DNA of 64,000 nucleotides, taken from contig KL647312.1 of assembly GCA_000727475.1 (NCBI GenBank), positions 1,995,313 to 2,059,312 on the forward strand. Direction: 5' to 3'. Origin of the DNA: Sarcocystis neurona (lineage: Eukaryota > Apicomplexa > Conoidasida > Eucoccidiorida > Sarcocystidae). Shown piece by piece: positions 50,901 through 63,044 of this stretch (the stretch's first letter is position 1; each line of letters begins with the position of its first letter). A model generated the notes under the pieces. That model saw only the letters and a list, made by a program, of their open reading frames with translations, was not told the DNA's origin and made no database searches. The translations under genes were made by a program, and so were the position numbers.

Positions 50901-51300
50901 TCCACCGTCCAGGCCTCGTTTCTTCGCCGTGTGCAAATCTCAAGAATTAGCACGGGGATCTGTCCCTGTGAAGTTGCCGATGTTTGTCGCACACCCGGCC
51001 AAATACAGGCGCAAACGAATCGAGAGCAGGTTCTTATTCACGTGCAATGGAAATATGTACTTATTAGTTAGTATACATCACCTCACCTATATACGATCAT
51101 CTCTCTCTCTCAAACCGATATGCACGCGTAGGCACTAGTCAATACACAAAGAAGAAAACGAGATATTACTCCTTCTACTGCGTTGGCATACCGTCACAAA
51201 CACGCCAGGACGTGAACACGTAACACATGCACGTCTGTGAACGGAATACACACGCGAGTCTACGTAATAAAACAGAAATTCACAAAAGCTTTCCCTTCGC
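47906..51300. other. Repeat-poor interval with only the small secreted ORF
   Basis: Apart from 49410-49706, nothing is firmly supported. A minus-strand ORF at 48,539-48,757 (contains GDHENPLYTASVDERMYILY) reads protein-like but has no confirmed splice partner. The interval has no obvious simple repeats and ends where microsatellites resume near 51,490. Confidence 0.4.
49410..49706 (+). CDS. Possible small secreted cysteine-containing protein, 98 aa
   Basis: The ORF starts at the ATG at 49410, preceded by ACG. Its N-terminus, MFANHFRVPTISSLLLLSQF, continues hydrophobic for about ten more residues and has a plausible signal-peptidase site after GGSESA. The mature part has four cysteines and no repeats. 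Secreted and surface proteins of Eimeria (for example the SAG family) often have such a first exon, but the typical SAG cysteine and tryptophan motifs are not visible here. It could be the first exon of a spliced gene; downstream, 49,710-49,955 is open in a neighbouring frame without an obvious splice link. Family not recognised. Confidence 0.3.
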   Translation: MFANHFRVPTISSLLLLSQFVSLLIGGSESAHVCPYTDTDRMRLILLLTTAVNDQRTSCGNGQHYLHAEGNNHEIGKNCSLKEQREPCHGQTKDPAKG

Positions 51301-54300
51301 CGTCGCCATTACATAAAGCGACAAATGGAGAGAGACACAGAGTGAGAGAAAAAAAAAACATGTAAATGTGTCTTTATCTGAGGAAAAGAGAATGTGCCCA
51401 GTTTCCTGAAACGTGCCTGAAACGTGGCTTTTCAGGTCCAGGTTGAGACGGACTTGCAACGCCGAGCGTAAATACACATTTTCTTTCAAACGTTGAAATA
51501 CATATACACACATATATACATATATATGTACATCGCGTACATTCCTTATATATACATATACGCATACATACGTACATGCACAGCACGCGTGCCTACTGCA
51601 TATATGCGTGTATATATAAATGTATCTGCCTATCTCTCTCTCTATATATATGTATACATACAAGAGCCGCGTAGCCTTCCTACATACAAATACATATAAG
51701 TGTGTATACAAGCACGTACCTTCTACAGACCCCCCAACGAGTCTTTCTCTCCGCGAGAGATCTGTGCACACTATCCTTCCCGCTACTTTTCCGAATTACG
51801 CTCAGACAGCGAAATATATATCCTCACGGATTTTACTGTAAGACAAGCAGCTTCCGCGCCGCTACACGTGGCTGGTAGTCCGCTACACGCGTACGAGAGG
51901 GCTGCCTTTCGTCATTGCTCTGTACTCTGTACCAGCTCTTCTTATTCAAGCAAGCCTCGCACCCATCTCGAGGAGTTGCTGTCTCCTCTGCCCAGCTGCT
52001 TCTAATGTTGCGACGACTGCGGTGCTGGCCGTGCTGCTGCATCCGTTGTTGCTCTTGCCGCCATCTCTGCGCCCTATCTTGGGTTCGCGAGCTGTTCATG
52101 CTACGCGTCTTAGCGACTGCAGCCTCCTTGGCGTTTTTTCCTCCCGCGTACGACCGTCTGGCCTTTATATTCATGAAGCAGCATCACTGCAACCCGCTCC
52201 TGCTGCTGATTCGGCTCCTGCGGCTGCTGCTGGTGCTTCAGAGTCCACGTTCGTTGCTGTTGTGGTGGCGTCTGCTGTCTGGTGCTTCCGGCGTCCCTGC
52301 TGCTGCACCTGCTGCGAGCGCATGCTGTCCCCGCCTTCCTCCCCCTCCTCCTCCTTCTTCAGAGACGTTCTCAGAGTTAACAATCTGCTCTCTTGTCTCT
52401 ATTGCCTAACCAGACGGTGCAGCTACCTTCACTTCTACGCTGCTGCTGCTCCTCCTCTGGGGGCGGGAGCTTCTTTCTGTGCGCTTCTGCTGCTGCTCCT
52501 TCCTCTCCAGCTTTGTCTTACTGCCCGAACGTGGCCGCAGTTTCGTCCTTCCCGTCGCTGTTGTAAGCACAGGAACCAGCAGCAGCGCAGCATGAGCCAG
52601 CGCATCACCGACAGAGAGCAGCACCAGGTCGACCTCCAGATCTAACAAGAGCAGCACCAGTCATTTTTACCGACAAACATTCGAACAAGGACAGCGGCAT
52701 TTTCCGCACCAACATCAGTGCAGCCGCAAAAAGCCAGTATTGCCAACAGAAGCTTCACCAGCGACAGGAGTCACCAGACAACAGCACGAGCAGCACAACG
52801 ATATCTATTTTTATCGGCAGCGCCGCAGTAGGAGCTCCTGTACCTTTCGCGGCAGCAGCTAAACCTCCCTCCGCACCAGCGCCAGAGACACGTCAGGCAG
52901 AGCAGTACATTTACTTGACAACGGTGCCTACGCGGCGATCAACAAAAGCCCTGGACGATTCTATGAGCCAGAAGTCGGAAGCAAAGACGCAGAAGTAGTA
53001 GCCGCCGCAGCGATAGCGTAGCTCGCAGCACCAGCAGCCGTCTACGAAGCAGCGATTTATTCACAGTGATCTACATAGTGGTACGAGTAGCGTCGAGGAG
53101 AAAACACGGAACACCAAATTCTTTGTACACTCGGCTGAGCAAATGATTCACCGGGAAAAACACACTTTTCTTCCATAGAAAGTGTATAGTAGCTTTCTCC
53201 GAAGTCATCAGGAAGGCAGGCAGAGTCCATACATCAAACACGGCTCACGCGCACATGTCTTCGTGTACACGCAGTAGGAGCGCACACGTCCGGCTACACG
53301 TACACATACGTATATATATATATATGGGTATAAATACTGTCTATCTAGACAGACACATACACACACATAGGGAGACGTACATATCGGCGAAAAGTGCTGT
53401 AGTTGCTGACCCCACCAGAGCTGTTTTCGGAAGCGTGAAGAAGAAGGCAAGCACGACGTGGACGAAAGAGCAGCAGGAGCCCCCAGAAGTGGCAGCAGCA
53501 AACAGCCGCACGTCCGTAGCCGTTCGAGACTCTCGCAACACCCACCAGCAGCAGAGGAAGGTTCAATCGATGAGAAAATCGGAACTTACGTCGGTGGTGA
53601 AGAAGCAGCAGAAAGAGACGGGGTTAATTCGCTTGCTTCAACGACCAACTGCTGCAACTGCTGCTCGCGTTTTTGAAGCAGCAGCAACTGCTCTGCCACT
53701 ACCTCGCCTCCGTTCAGAAGCTCCTGCAGATCTGATGCATCACTCGCATTGCAGCAGCGCATGCGCACGTCGTTTCCATACAAACCGCACGGCGGAGTGT
53801 ATCGCTCCGCGTCAAGGCGTCCTGGCCATTGCGGGAGCCTCTCCTGTTCGACTACGCACTTCTTTGCAAAAGAAAAAAATACTGCAGCACGTGGGGACAG
53901 CGGCTACTGGCTCTCCACACACCGCAGCATCCGAACGCATTTGTGCAGACCAAAATGTCAGGAGCAGCAGAGGGATTGGTGACAGCAACAAGCAGCAGCT
54001 GCAGCAGGGGAGTCGCAAAGTAGTAGCGGCAGCAGCAGAGTAGTTGCACCGGTAGCAACAACAGTCAGCGGCAGCAATTACAACACGGCAGTAGCAGTTG
54101 CAGCAGAGCAGCAGCAGTTGTAGCAGGGCGGCAGCAGTTGCAGCACGGCAGCAGCAGTGGCAGGGCGGCAGCAACAGGAGCTGCGCGGCAGCGGCAGTGG
54201 CAGCGCGGCAGCAGCAGGAGCAGCACGGCAGCAGCAGTAGCAGCAGGGCAGTAGCAGCAGAAGAGCAGCAGCATTAGTCACCCGTAGCAGCTGCAGCAGA

Positions 54301-54636
54301 GCAGAATTCGTAGCACAGCAAGCAGCAGTTGCAGCAGCGCAGTAGCAGTGGCAGCACGGCAGCAGCAGTAGCAGCACAGCAGCAACATCGATAGCAACAA
54401 CAGTTAGGAGTAGTAGTTGCACCACTCGCAGCAGAGTCGCAGCAGAGCAGCAGCGGCGGGTATGACGGCAGCAGTACGAGACACGAGGTGGCCAAGCGGA
54501 CGGAGCAAATCGCTTCCTTTATGAAAAGAAAGGCAGCGGGAGCGACTGTCTACAGAAGACAGACATGTTTCTCTGCGGCGTATATGCACAGCAGCGACAG
54601 CGGCATTTTACCGTTTTCTGCTCGAAACAAAGACAC
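51300..54636. other. Repeat-rich interval, coding potential unclear
   Basis: TA/TATG microsatellites lie at 51,490-51,670 and 53,310-53,335 and CTG/CAG triplets at 52,180-52,600. Minus-strand segments at 51,833-52,174 and 52,171-52,383 are Arg/Gln/Glu-rich and could be exons of a low-complexity gene. A coil-coding segment lies at about 53,590-53,735. None could be joined. Confidence 0.35.
54010..54470. repeat. Imperfect CAG-based minisatellite
   Basis: GGCAGCAGCAG, TTGCAGCAG and GCAGTAGCAG units of roughly 15-21 bp alternate over 460 bp. Translated ORFs are Leu/Ala/Cys or Ala/Ser/Gln runs and are not taken as genes. Confidence 0.85.
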
Positions 54637-54825
54637 CTCCCTGTTTTCGTCAGAAGAAGAATCCGCAGCAGCAGATGCTTCAATTTCTTCACGAAAGCAC
54701 CGGGGAAGCTGTTGCAGCTGCTCATCCAGGTGGCGCCAAGCATGCTCCACCTGCTGCAGCCGGAGGAGGCGGCCTTCCTCCATCAGCTGACACCCAGTTA
54801 ACGCGCACTTGCTGCTGAGAGCCCG
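54637..54825 (-). CDS. Probable coiled-coil exon, perhaps a later exon of the gene starting at 62970
   Basis: A phase 0-0 segment of 63 codons is bounded by a TTCGTTCAG acceptor and a GAG/GTGTCT donor. It encodes GCQLMEEGRLLRLQQVEHAW followed by a Leu/Gln heptad pattern and an acidic Ser tail. The composition matches the coil in 57370-57570, and the strand and phase are compatible with that gene. A further coil-coding stretch occurs at about 53,590-53,735 on the same strand (LQELLNGGEVVAEQLLLLQK) with a GTAAGT donor. Nothing found between 54,825 and 57,370 connects them convincingly, so a separate gene is equally possible. Confidence 0.35.
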
Positions 54826-55759
54826 CTGAACGAACAAGAAGCAAACGCAGGAAGATAAAAAGTTGTTGCCCTGCCGCTGTGCAGAGGGGGAAAAGGACGA
54901 CAACAATAGTTTCACACGTAACACACGTGCACACAGACATACGCTAACCCATTTGTCTGTCGCATGGACGGGCCGCTCTCTGCTGGGGTATTACACATAT
55001 AGAGGAGAGTACACATGTGTTGGGAGGAACGTAACGAGCTCTTGTCTGTCTGTCTCTGCTGCTTCAGACGAGCTGCTGTTGCTGCTGATGCTGCTGCTCT
55101 GTCTGCCTCTCTCCGTCTGTAGCGCGCAGCCAGAGTTCTTGCAGTCTGCCCCGCGCAGAGACAGCTCGCAGTAAATCTCCCGCCGCCCCTCCACACAGCA
55201 CACGTGCAGAGAGACACGGCGAGGCGAAGCGAGAGAGAGACAGACGAAGCGAGGGATAGCGGGACGGAGACAGCGGAAAAAGACAGAGAAACTGCCTAGA
55301 GCACTCGCCTACCCGGAGACGCAGACGCGCAAGTCGCCTACCTACGTATATTCGCCGGGTGTAGAGACACGCACAGGTCGAGCCGGCTTTTTCTGTAGAC
55401 GCAGAGACGGCCGCACGCTGCACGAGTTCTACAGAAAGCACTACGCATCTGTCTGTGAAGTGAGAGCGGGACATTTCTCTCTCTCCACAGACACACACAT
55501 ACATATATATGTATATATATACACGCAGGTAAACTATAGACACACGCACAGGAACACAGCGGAAGCACGCCTTTGTGGTAAGAAGGCGTTCTTCTAGATT
55601 CTTCCGCATACAACACATACGACTCTCGTACACATCCGACTACAGTCCGAGGCCGTGGCCGGTCGAGCAAACGCACGGTGCAGCAGGCAACAGAACGTTG
55701 CTGCTGGTGCCTCTGTATACGCAAAGAGAAACGGAGAGGAAAAAAGTGTGACCAAAGAG

Positions 55760-55990
55760 AGGGAGACATAGAGAAGAAGGGAGAAACGAACAGCAAAGCA
55801 AGAGAAAGAAACAAAAAGACCTCTCTTCGGACCTACACACGTGCAACACAGGGTAGCAGAAAGCGAAAGCGAGAAAGTGAAGATGTGATGAAGGAGAGGA
55901 AGACATAGAGGAAAAGGGCGAAATAAAGAACAGAGAAAAAGGAACACAAAGACCTCCCTTCGGACCTATACATCTGCGACGCAGGGTAGG
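55760..55990. repeat. Tandem duplication with a period of about 133-137 bp
   Basis: GACATAGAG begins near 55765 and again near 55902, and the motif CTTCGGACCTA at 55825 and 55958. In each copy it is followed by an ACACAGGGTAG or ACGCAGGGTAG-like end. Confidence 0.8.
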
Positions 55991-57369
55991 AGTTAGACTG
56001 ACTACCTACAGACATGCAGCTCGCCACACAGACGTTCGCAGATACACCTCACACGGCACACACCCACGTACACACATACATACGTATATATATGTATACG
56101 TAAGTAGACATTTACGCGTATATACTTCTACATAAATTTATATGTACGCATACATATTGTATATACGTGGATGTATGTATATGCATGAATTTGCCTTGCG
56201 CCCTTCACACACACACACCCACACCTCTCGACACGAGAGTGCGTTTTCACATCATCCTACACTGGCCTCCCCACCCACCTGAAGCTGGTGATCTATATCT
56301 GACAAAACACGTCTCTTTCTCTTTTCGTTGGTCAACGACTCCTCAACTTATCAAATAGGCCAGTCTAAATTTCCCAGTATATCTATCTATATCTGTGGCA
56401 CCCCGCGTACCCGAGGCTCTGTCTGCTGCAATATGACCGCTGCAACAAAACCACGTGTCCAGCTGCTAATCTTCCCCCTCTCTCTATTTCTCTCTCGCTA
56501 CCTATCAGGCAGTGACCTGCGTCCGCGTCCATACGTGGGCAAGGAACAGAGTAAACGCCCTATAATCAACAATTCGGCAAAATGGCTGCAGCTGCATGCT
56601 TCTCCCCACAGTAGACGGAGGGATTCTGGGCACCTCACGTGTGATGCAGCGAATATAAAGAGGCGGCTGCGAGGCAGACGCAGAGAAAACGCAACAGGGC
56701 AGGAAAAACGGTCCCGCCAAGCAGAAGGCAGAGACGTGCGTGGGCTGACACGTCAACAGAAGAGCAGAAAACTCCCGACGGAGAGGCGAGTTCATCGCTG
56801 CCACATGTCTACCCGCAGATGCTTCTGCGTCCATCTGCAGGAACGTTACGCAGAACGAACTGGTGAAGAAGGGGAGGAAACGCAGCGCTGCGAAGTTACG
56901 GTGTATATACACCGCAGACGAGTGCATCGCTCGGATGAAATCGGCGAAACGCAGGAAAAAGGGAAGGAACTTTTTTCTCACTAGACGCACAGAGAACAAC
57001 TTTTCTTCTTCTTCTTCTTCCTCTCTTCTTTTCTTCCTCCTGTCGTTCTGTTCCTCTCTATCTGGCAGTCGCTTCGCACTAGCACTCCACGTTGGCTCAT
57101 AGAAGAATACGCCGTCGCCTCTGCCTTCGCTGTCGTGTTTCCCTTTTCTTCTTCCTTTCTTCTGTCACTTCACTTCTTCTCTCTCTTCTCTTTCTCGCTC
57201 TACGTGTCGCTTTCCTCTCTCTCGTCCGTTTCTTCGCTACCCAGCAGCGCTGCTGAAAAAAAGACTGTGTGACAGGAAGTAATTGGAAATGTTGATAACG
57301 AAGTCCGAAAATCTACAAAGGACGAGAAAAAGGAAGAACGACGCAGCCCCGACAACGCCGGAAACGTAC
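55991..57369. other. Stretch without a supported gene
   Basis: It contains a TATG/TATA microsatellite (56,060-56,170) and a T/C-rich block (57,000-57,240). A minus-strand segment around 56,640-56,852 follows a TTCCTGCAG acceptor and reads MDAEASAGRHVAAMNSPLRR, so it could be a terminal exon of the gene starting at 62970. Its phase and donor were not settled. Confidence 0.35.
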
Positions 57370-60300
57370 CGCGTTCTGCTGCAGGTCCTGCAGTCGTTCC
57401 TGAATTTGCAGCTGCTGCTGCTGCAAGTGCTGCTGCTGCTCAAACAGCTGCTGCTGCCGCATGTCCAGCAGCGCCCCGCGCTTCGCCAGCGCTGCGGTGG
57501 CTGCCGCTTGCAACAGCCGCTGCTTCTCGCGCAGCGGCACGAGCAGTTCCTCGTCCGCCGCTCGCAACGTCTGCAGCAACAGCAGGGAAAACTGGGCAAG
57601 CCCAAGGACACCGCGCCAGCACCACAAGGCCAAAAGCAAAAGTATTTGCGCCAACGAAGAAGAAGAAGTCATCAAAAAATACGTGGCACGCACATACAAA
57701 CAAAACGCAAGCAGCATACTTCCGCCACCTCAAATGTTGCGCCTTCATGTACCACACACATATGTATGCGTATGTGTGTGGATATACACACACGTATACA
57801 TACACACATACATACGTATATACATATGTATACGTGTATATATATACACAAACGATTCACACATGTATACGTATGTACATGGATATAAACACATATACAT
57901 ATATACATAAATACATTTATAGATATATATAGATGCATATATATACATATATATATACATATGTATATATGTATATATAATACACATGTGTATTCGTGTG
58001 CATATGGATATACACATACGTCCATATATACATACATGCATACATACATACGTTCCATTACATACATGCGTACACACATACATAGATGAATACATATACA
58101 CATATGTATTTGTTACCCGCGAGAATGACACATCCACGTAAACCAGTGTGCCTATATACATGTGTACATACACGAGCATTGCATGCACAAGTTTATACAC
58201 AGAACCACATACGAATCTTTCTCCGGGGCTCCACAAGATATATGAATATATTATATATGCACTGCTAGCCAACACGAATATAACTGCGTCGCTGGGTGCT
58301 TCTTGCCAGTGCGAATATGCATGTATCATCTATGTATCTATGTATCTATGTATGCGTCTATGTATCTACGTATGTATGTATGCATGTATCTATGTATGTA
58401 TCCATCTACCTATGTATCTATGTATATATGTACGTATCTATCTATGTATCTATGTATATACGTATGTATCTATGTATGTATCTATGTATGTATCTATCTA
58501 TCTCTCACTCTCTCTGTATATATACTGAGATACGGGTGTACGTGTGGGACGTATGCGTGTGGTACGAACTTGAGCAGCAGCAGCTTTTGCAACTTTGACT
58601 GCAGCAATGCGTGCGATGCGGGCCTCTCCGCCACCATGTGTTTCTCGGCCAGCTTTTCCTCGTGCAGCTGCTGCAGCTTCTTCGGCTTCTGCTGCTTGAG
58701 CCGCTGCTGCTGCTGCAGCTGCAGCCGCCGCATGTTGCTGCCGAACTTGCTGCAGCTGCTGTCGAACGCTTGCGAGTCGCTGCCGTGCCTCTGCGACAAG
58801 TGACTGCACGTCTTCTCCGTCAACGGCAATCCACTGCTGCAGCAGCTTCCTCGTTATTTCTTCCCCCCTCCCCTGCTGTTCTTCTTCGTGACCTTGTTCC
58901 CCCTGCTCGACGAAGTCTGTTGCTGCTGCTGCGCTGCTGCCGCGGGGCACGCGCAGACAAAGATAGGACGAGATATCTACACAGAGTAAGTAGACCTGCT
59001 GCTGCTGCTGCCGCTTAGCAGAATCGGAAGGCGTCACAGATGCAGAGGACAGGGACCGCCGTGAAGAACGCGAAGAAGAAGAAGAAGAAGGAACTACGCA
59101 ACAGCAACAGACGCAGCAGCGAAGGCCCTGCGCCGGATTTCTGTTGCTTTTTCTGCGACGACCCACGAGAAAACATGTTTCTCTCTCTCCACACGCGAGC
59201 ACTGCCTCTTCGACCCGTTGGTGCTGCTGCGTATTCGGCCACTGCTGCTGCTGCTGCTGGTACTCGTATTGCTGCTGCTCCTCCTCCTTCTGCGCTTCCT
59301 GCTCCTGCTGCTGCATACGGCGGTGCTGCGAAGGGCAGCAGAGAAAATCAGCAGCGCAGAGAAAGGTTGCTGTCGCCGAGGCTGCTTCCCCAGATGCAGC
59401 CGCGCTTGCTGCTCGTTCGTTGCTCCCGCTGTTGCTGGTAGGTGGCACCAGAGAAGCGGCAGCATCGCCAGCTACGAAGCCAAAGAGGCAGTGTAACTCC
59501 AAGTAAGGAGTTCGGCCGCAACCTACGTTAGGAAACATGTGCTGCTGTTGCTGTCTCTCGACTCTGTTGCTGTTCTTGTCGCCTACGTGACGCTCCCCCT
59601 GCTGCGGCAGTTTCGGCTGCTGCTGTAGCACCACCTGCTGCAGCACCTGCTGCTGCGGCTGAAGGCCGCGCACCGCCAGAAGTAGCACTTCCTTCGCAGT
59701 TGCCACAAGAGCGACGTAATCTCCCCCTGCTGCGGCTCTCACACACAAAGGCAGCGGCAGCAGCTCCACCGGTCTTCTCCTCTGCACCTCCTGCAGCTGC
59801 TGTTGCTGCTGTTCAAAGGTCTGGGCTGCCTCTTGCTGCTTTGCAGCCAACACAGCAGCAGACACAAGTGGCTTGTCCTGCAGCAGGAAGAAACACGCGT
59901 CAGAAGCACCCCATGTGCTGCTGCTGTTCATGTCAATCTGGCCGCTTCTGCTGCTGCCCTCAGCTCTCTCCTGCAGGCAGCTCCGCTGCTCCTGCTGCTG
60001 CTGCTGCAGCGTGAGACTCCCAGTGCGCATCGTCGGCAGCAGCTCTGCCGCAGAAGCCCACAGCTGCACGTGGCCGCTGCTTGTTGCTGTCAGCAGCAGC
60101 AGCAGCGGATCTGCTGTTACCACCACCACCGCCTCCATTTCACAGCCGAGCGAAAAGTCTCTATTTTCATCTTTCTCCTGCTGCGACGCCTCCGCGACTG
60201 CCGATTCTTCTGCTGTCGCAGCGACAGACGAAGAACAGAGAGGCAGAGTACTACTCGTCGTCTGCCTCATCCCTCCCCACACAAAACGCAGCAGCTGCGC

Positions 60301-62970
60301 CACCGGTTGCTGTAGCTGCTGCCTGACGCCAGCAGGCGTCTCTCCGCCTTCTGAGCCCCCACGCGCAGTCCCACCCCACCGCAGCAGCCACGCCTGAGTT
60401 CCTTCGTCGAACATATCGTCCGAGTCCGCGCCACCACCGCTGCGGGCCACGTCTACGCTATTGCGCGTTCTGCTGGTGCTGCTTCTTAGGGTCTGCTGCT
60501 GCAGTTGCAGCTGCGCAGCCTGTTCGTCCAGAGACAGCTGCAGCGCGACAGGGAGCTGCTCCCGACGTGTGGGGTCGCAGAGCGCCGCAGGTACCAAGGG
60601 GCAAAAACAGCAGCAATACGCTGACGCTTCTTTCCTCCTGCTGTCAGTCCTGCTGCCACCCCGCAACGGCTTCTCGCCGTTGCTGCTGCTGCTACTGCTT
60701 GTGCTCCCCCCGCTGCTGCAGTTGTTGCTGCTCGTGCTCCTCCCGCTGCTGCTGCTGTCACTGGTGCCCCTGCCCCTGCTGCTGCTGTTGCTGCTGCTGG
60801 CATCTGCTGCGGGCATGATGCCGTAGACAATGAGGACGGAGAATGCCGTCCAAATGTCCACAAATTCACTCGTGCAGCCAACGGCGAAGTCGACTGGGAG
60901 CAGCTGTTGTCCCTGCTGCCTTCGCTGCGGCTGCCGGTAATTTTCTGCTGGTTCTGCTTTCTCTTGGAGCTGCGCCTCTGCTGCTCCTGCTTCTGTTCCG
61001 GCGTCTGCCGCAGAAGAGGTCGGTGCGATGTGTGCTGCTGCTGCTGCTGGTCCAGCGCAAGCTGCTGCAGCAGCAGAAGATAGAGATGCTGCTGCTTCCG
61101 CTTCTCCTTCTTCTGTGGGTGTGGCGACAGGAATCAGCAGCTCCTGTTCCGGCACTTCTGCGCTGTCGCATAAATCAAACAGTCGCAACACGCCTTGCAT
61201 GCCTCCCTCCCCTTTCTCTTCCCCCCATTTCCTTCCCATGCCCGTGGAGCCAACGCTCTTGCTGCTGCTGCTATTGCTGCTGCTGGTCTCACTGCTGCTG
61301 CTGGTCCTGTTGCGGTTGCTGCCGAACTCACCGTTGCTGCTGTTGCCTGAGGTGCTGCTGCTTTCTGCGGAATTTCGGAGCTCCCGACAAAGTTTCTCGC
61401 CGCAGCGACTGGTTTCCTGCGGCTGCTGCTGCTCCTGCGGCTGCGGTTCCCCGTACAGGCCCTCGTGTGTCAGCAGCAGCAGCGAGGACTCAGCGAAAGG
61501 GTAGAACTCGCACTTTACCATACGACGGCTCTTTTCTTGCTGCAGGCTGCGGCTCTGCCTGGTGCTGCTGCTGCTGCTGTGGCTGGTCTCCCTGCGGTTG
61601 ATCGACTTTCTGCTGCTGGTGCTGGGGCTGCTGTCGCCACGTATCCCGCCACTGCTGCTGCTACTGACGCACAGGTCATCCATGCTCCCGCTGCTGCTGC
61701 TGCTTGCACATGGCGCAGGGAGGTCACCGGCAGCGGCCGCTTCTTCTTCTTCCTCTTGCAGCAGGAGCAGTCCACGCGTACGCACCACTACCGGTACAGC
61801 CGCGGCTGCTGCTGAAGCACTGCCCATCCCGCTGCTGTTGCTTCTTACGTTGCTGCTGCTGCTGCTGTATTTGTCGCTAGCCGCTGCGCTGCCGCTGCTG
61901 CTGAGAGCCTCGACGTCCTCGTCGCTGCTGACGTGACGAAGGCAGCTGTTGCTGCTGCTTTGTGTGGGTGGAGGAGGAACAAGCGCGCAGCAGCAAGCTG
62001 CCTCAGACAGCAGCGCCACATACGAGCCTCTGCTGCTACAGCAAATGTAGCGGAACGCCCCCTGCTTTTCCACGTCATACCCGAGCACAGACACAAAGAC
62101 GTAGTAACTATTCTGCCCTATGTTCTCTCCCCACAACGTAGCGCTCTCCGCCTCCTCTTCTGTCGCTGCTGCTGCCGCGGTTGCTGCTGGTGCCGCTGCT
62201 GCTGCTGCTGTTGGTCCTGCTGCTGCTGCTGTTCTTGTTGCTGTAGGGCGTGCTGCTACGGGTTCAGAGACGGGCGGAGTACTCGCTGCAGCAGCAGAGA
62301 GACAGGCAGACGCGGAAGAAAATGACCTGCATGACTTCGTCGGAATGACACGTAGGGCAACAACACTGCGAGGATATCCTTGGCTCTCACTTATAGATGT
62401 CCATTGAGATACAAGGACAATCGTCGAGCAGCAGCAGTTTTCCGTTGCGGATGCCGCTTCTGCTTCGTCGGACGCTGCTGCTACTGGTTCTTCCTTCACT
62501 TCTGGCAGTTGGCGTGAGTCTCTTACACTGGCAAAAGCTTTGCTACCGCAGCTGTTGCTGCACCGGCTGCAGCAAGACAGTCGCACCGGCGGCAGCCATC
62601 TCCGCTGCTGCTCATCGCAGCCAGCAGAAGGGGAAGAGGCTGCAGCACCAAAGGCGGCAGAGGGAAAAGGAGCAGCAGCGACGGCAGGGGCAGCAGCGAC
62701 AGGAGGAGTGGCAGCAACGGCAGGAGGAGCAGCAGGAACCAGAGGCAGTGACGCAGACAAGGTGACGTCCTTAGCGAAGCGAAGAACGCGGGAAAGACAG
62801 GGAGGTGCTGCGGAGTCCGGATAAGAACCAGCTGCAGTCGGGGAAGGGGAAGATCCAGCAGCACAAGACGCAGCAGTGGAGGCGCCAGCGGCGGCAGTCG
62901 GAGCAGCAGACGGCAGCGCAGGGGAGAAAAGGGAAGAAAACGGACGAGAAGGAGGACGTAGGGATTGCAT
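57370..62970 (-). CDS. Very long homopolymer-rich protein with beta-propeller-like islands and C-terminal coiled coil; possible Nup88/Nup82-type nucleoporin (3' end not resolved)
   Basis: Exon 1, 58570-62970, is one open frame of 1467 codons; exon 2, 57370-57570, adds 67 codons. The joining intron has a GTTCGT donor, a CTGCAG acceptor and phase 0 on both sides. The start ATG at 62970 lies below an open upstream frame, so the N-terminus is provisional. Conserved-looking islands sit between Ala, Gln and Ser runs: YYVFVSVLGYDVEKQG, MVKCEFYPFAESSLLLLTHE, GVLRLFDLCDSAEVPEQELL, WTAFSVLIVYGIM and YLLCVDISSYLCLRVP. Exon 1 ends in a coiled coil (VQSLVAEARQRLASVRQQLQ) and exon 2 is almost entirely heptad-like. 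A propeller followed by a coil, and the island order, resemble Nup88/Nup82, which anchors the cytoplasmic side of the nuclear pore. The resemblance is weak and inferred by eye. The usual Nup88 length is about 740, so repeats would account for a doubling. The last exon was not found; 54637-54825 is a candidate. Confidence 0.45.
57770..58510. repeat. TATA/CATA and TATC/TATG microsatellite in the intron of the homopolymer-rich gene
   Basis: Dinucleotide TA/CA repeats pass into a tetranucleotide TATC/TATG array at 58,325-58,502. The whole lies in the intron 57571-58569. Confidence 0.9.
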
Positions 62971-63044
62971 TTTCTCAGACGACCAACGACCACACACAAA
63001 TTTAAGAAATTCTCCTTTATATCTCAGCGGGCCCACTTGGGGAG

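Noticed and set aside
53812..54425. Minus-strand Leu/Ala/Cys ORFs over the CAG minisatellite
   Set aside because: No non-repetitive sequence, no splice-compatible borders, and equivalent ORFs in other frames.
59700..61815. Many plus-strand Leu/Cys/Ala-rich ORFs across the large minus-strand exon
   Set aside because: They are antisense readings of the CTG repeat; only the minus-strand frame has non-repeat islands.
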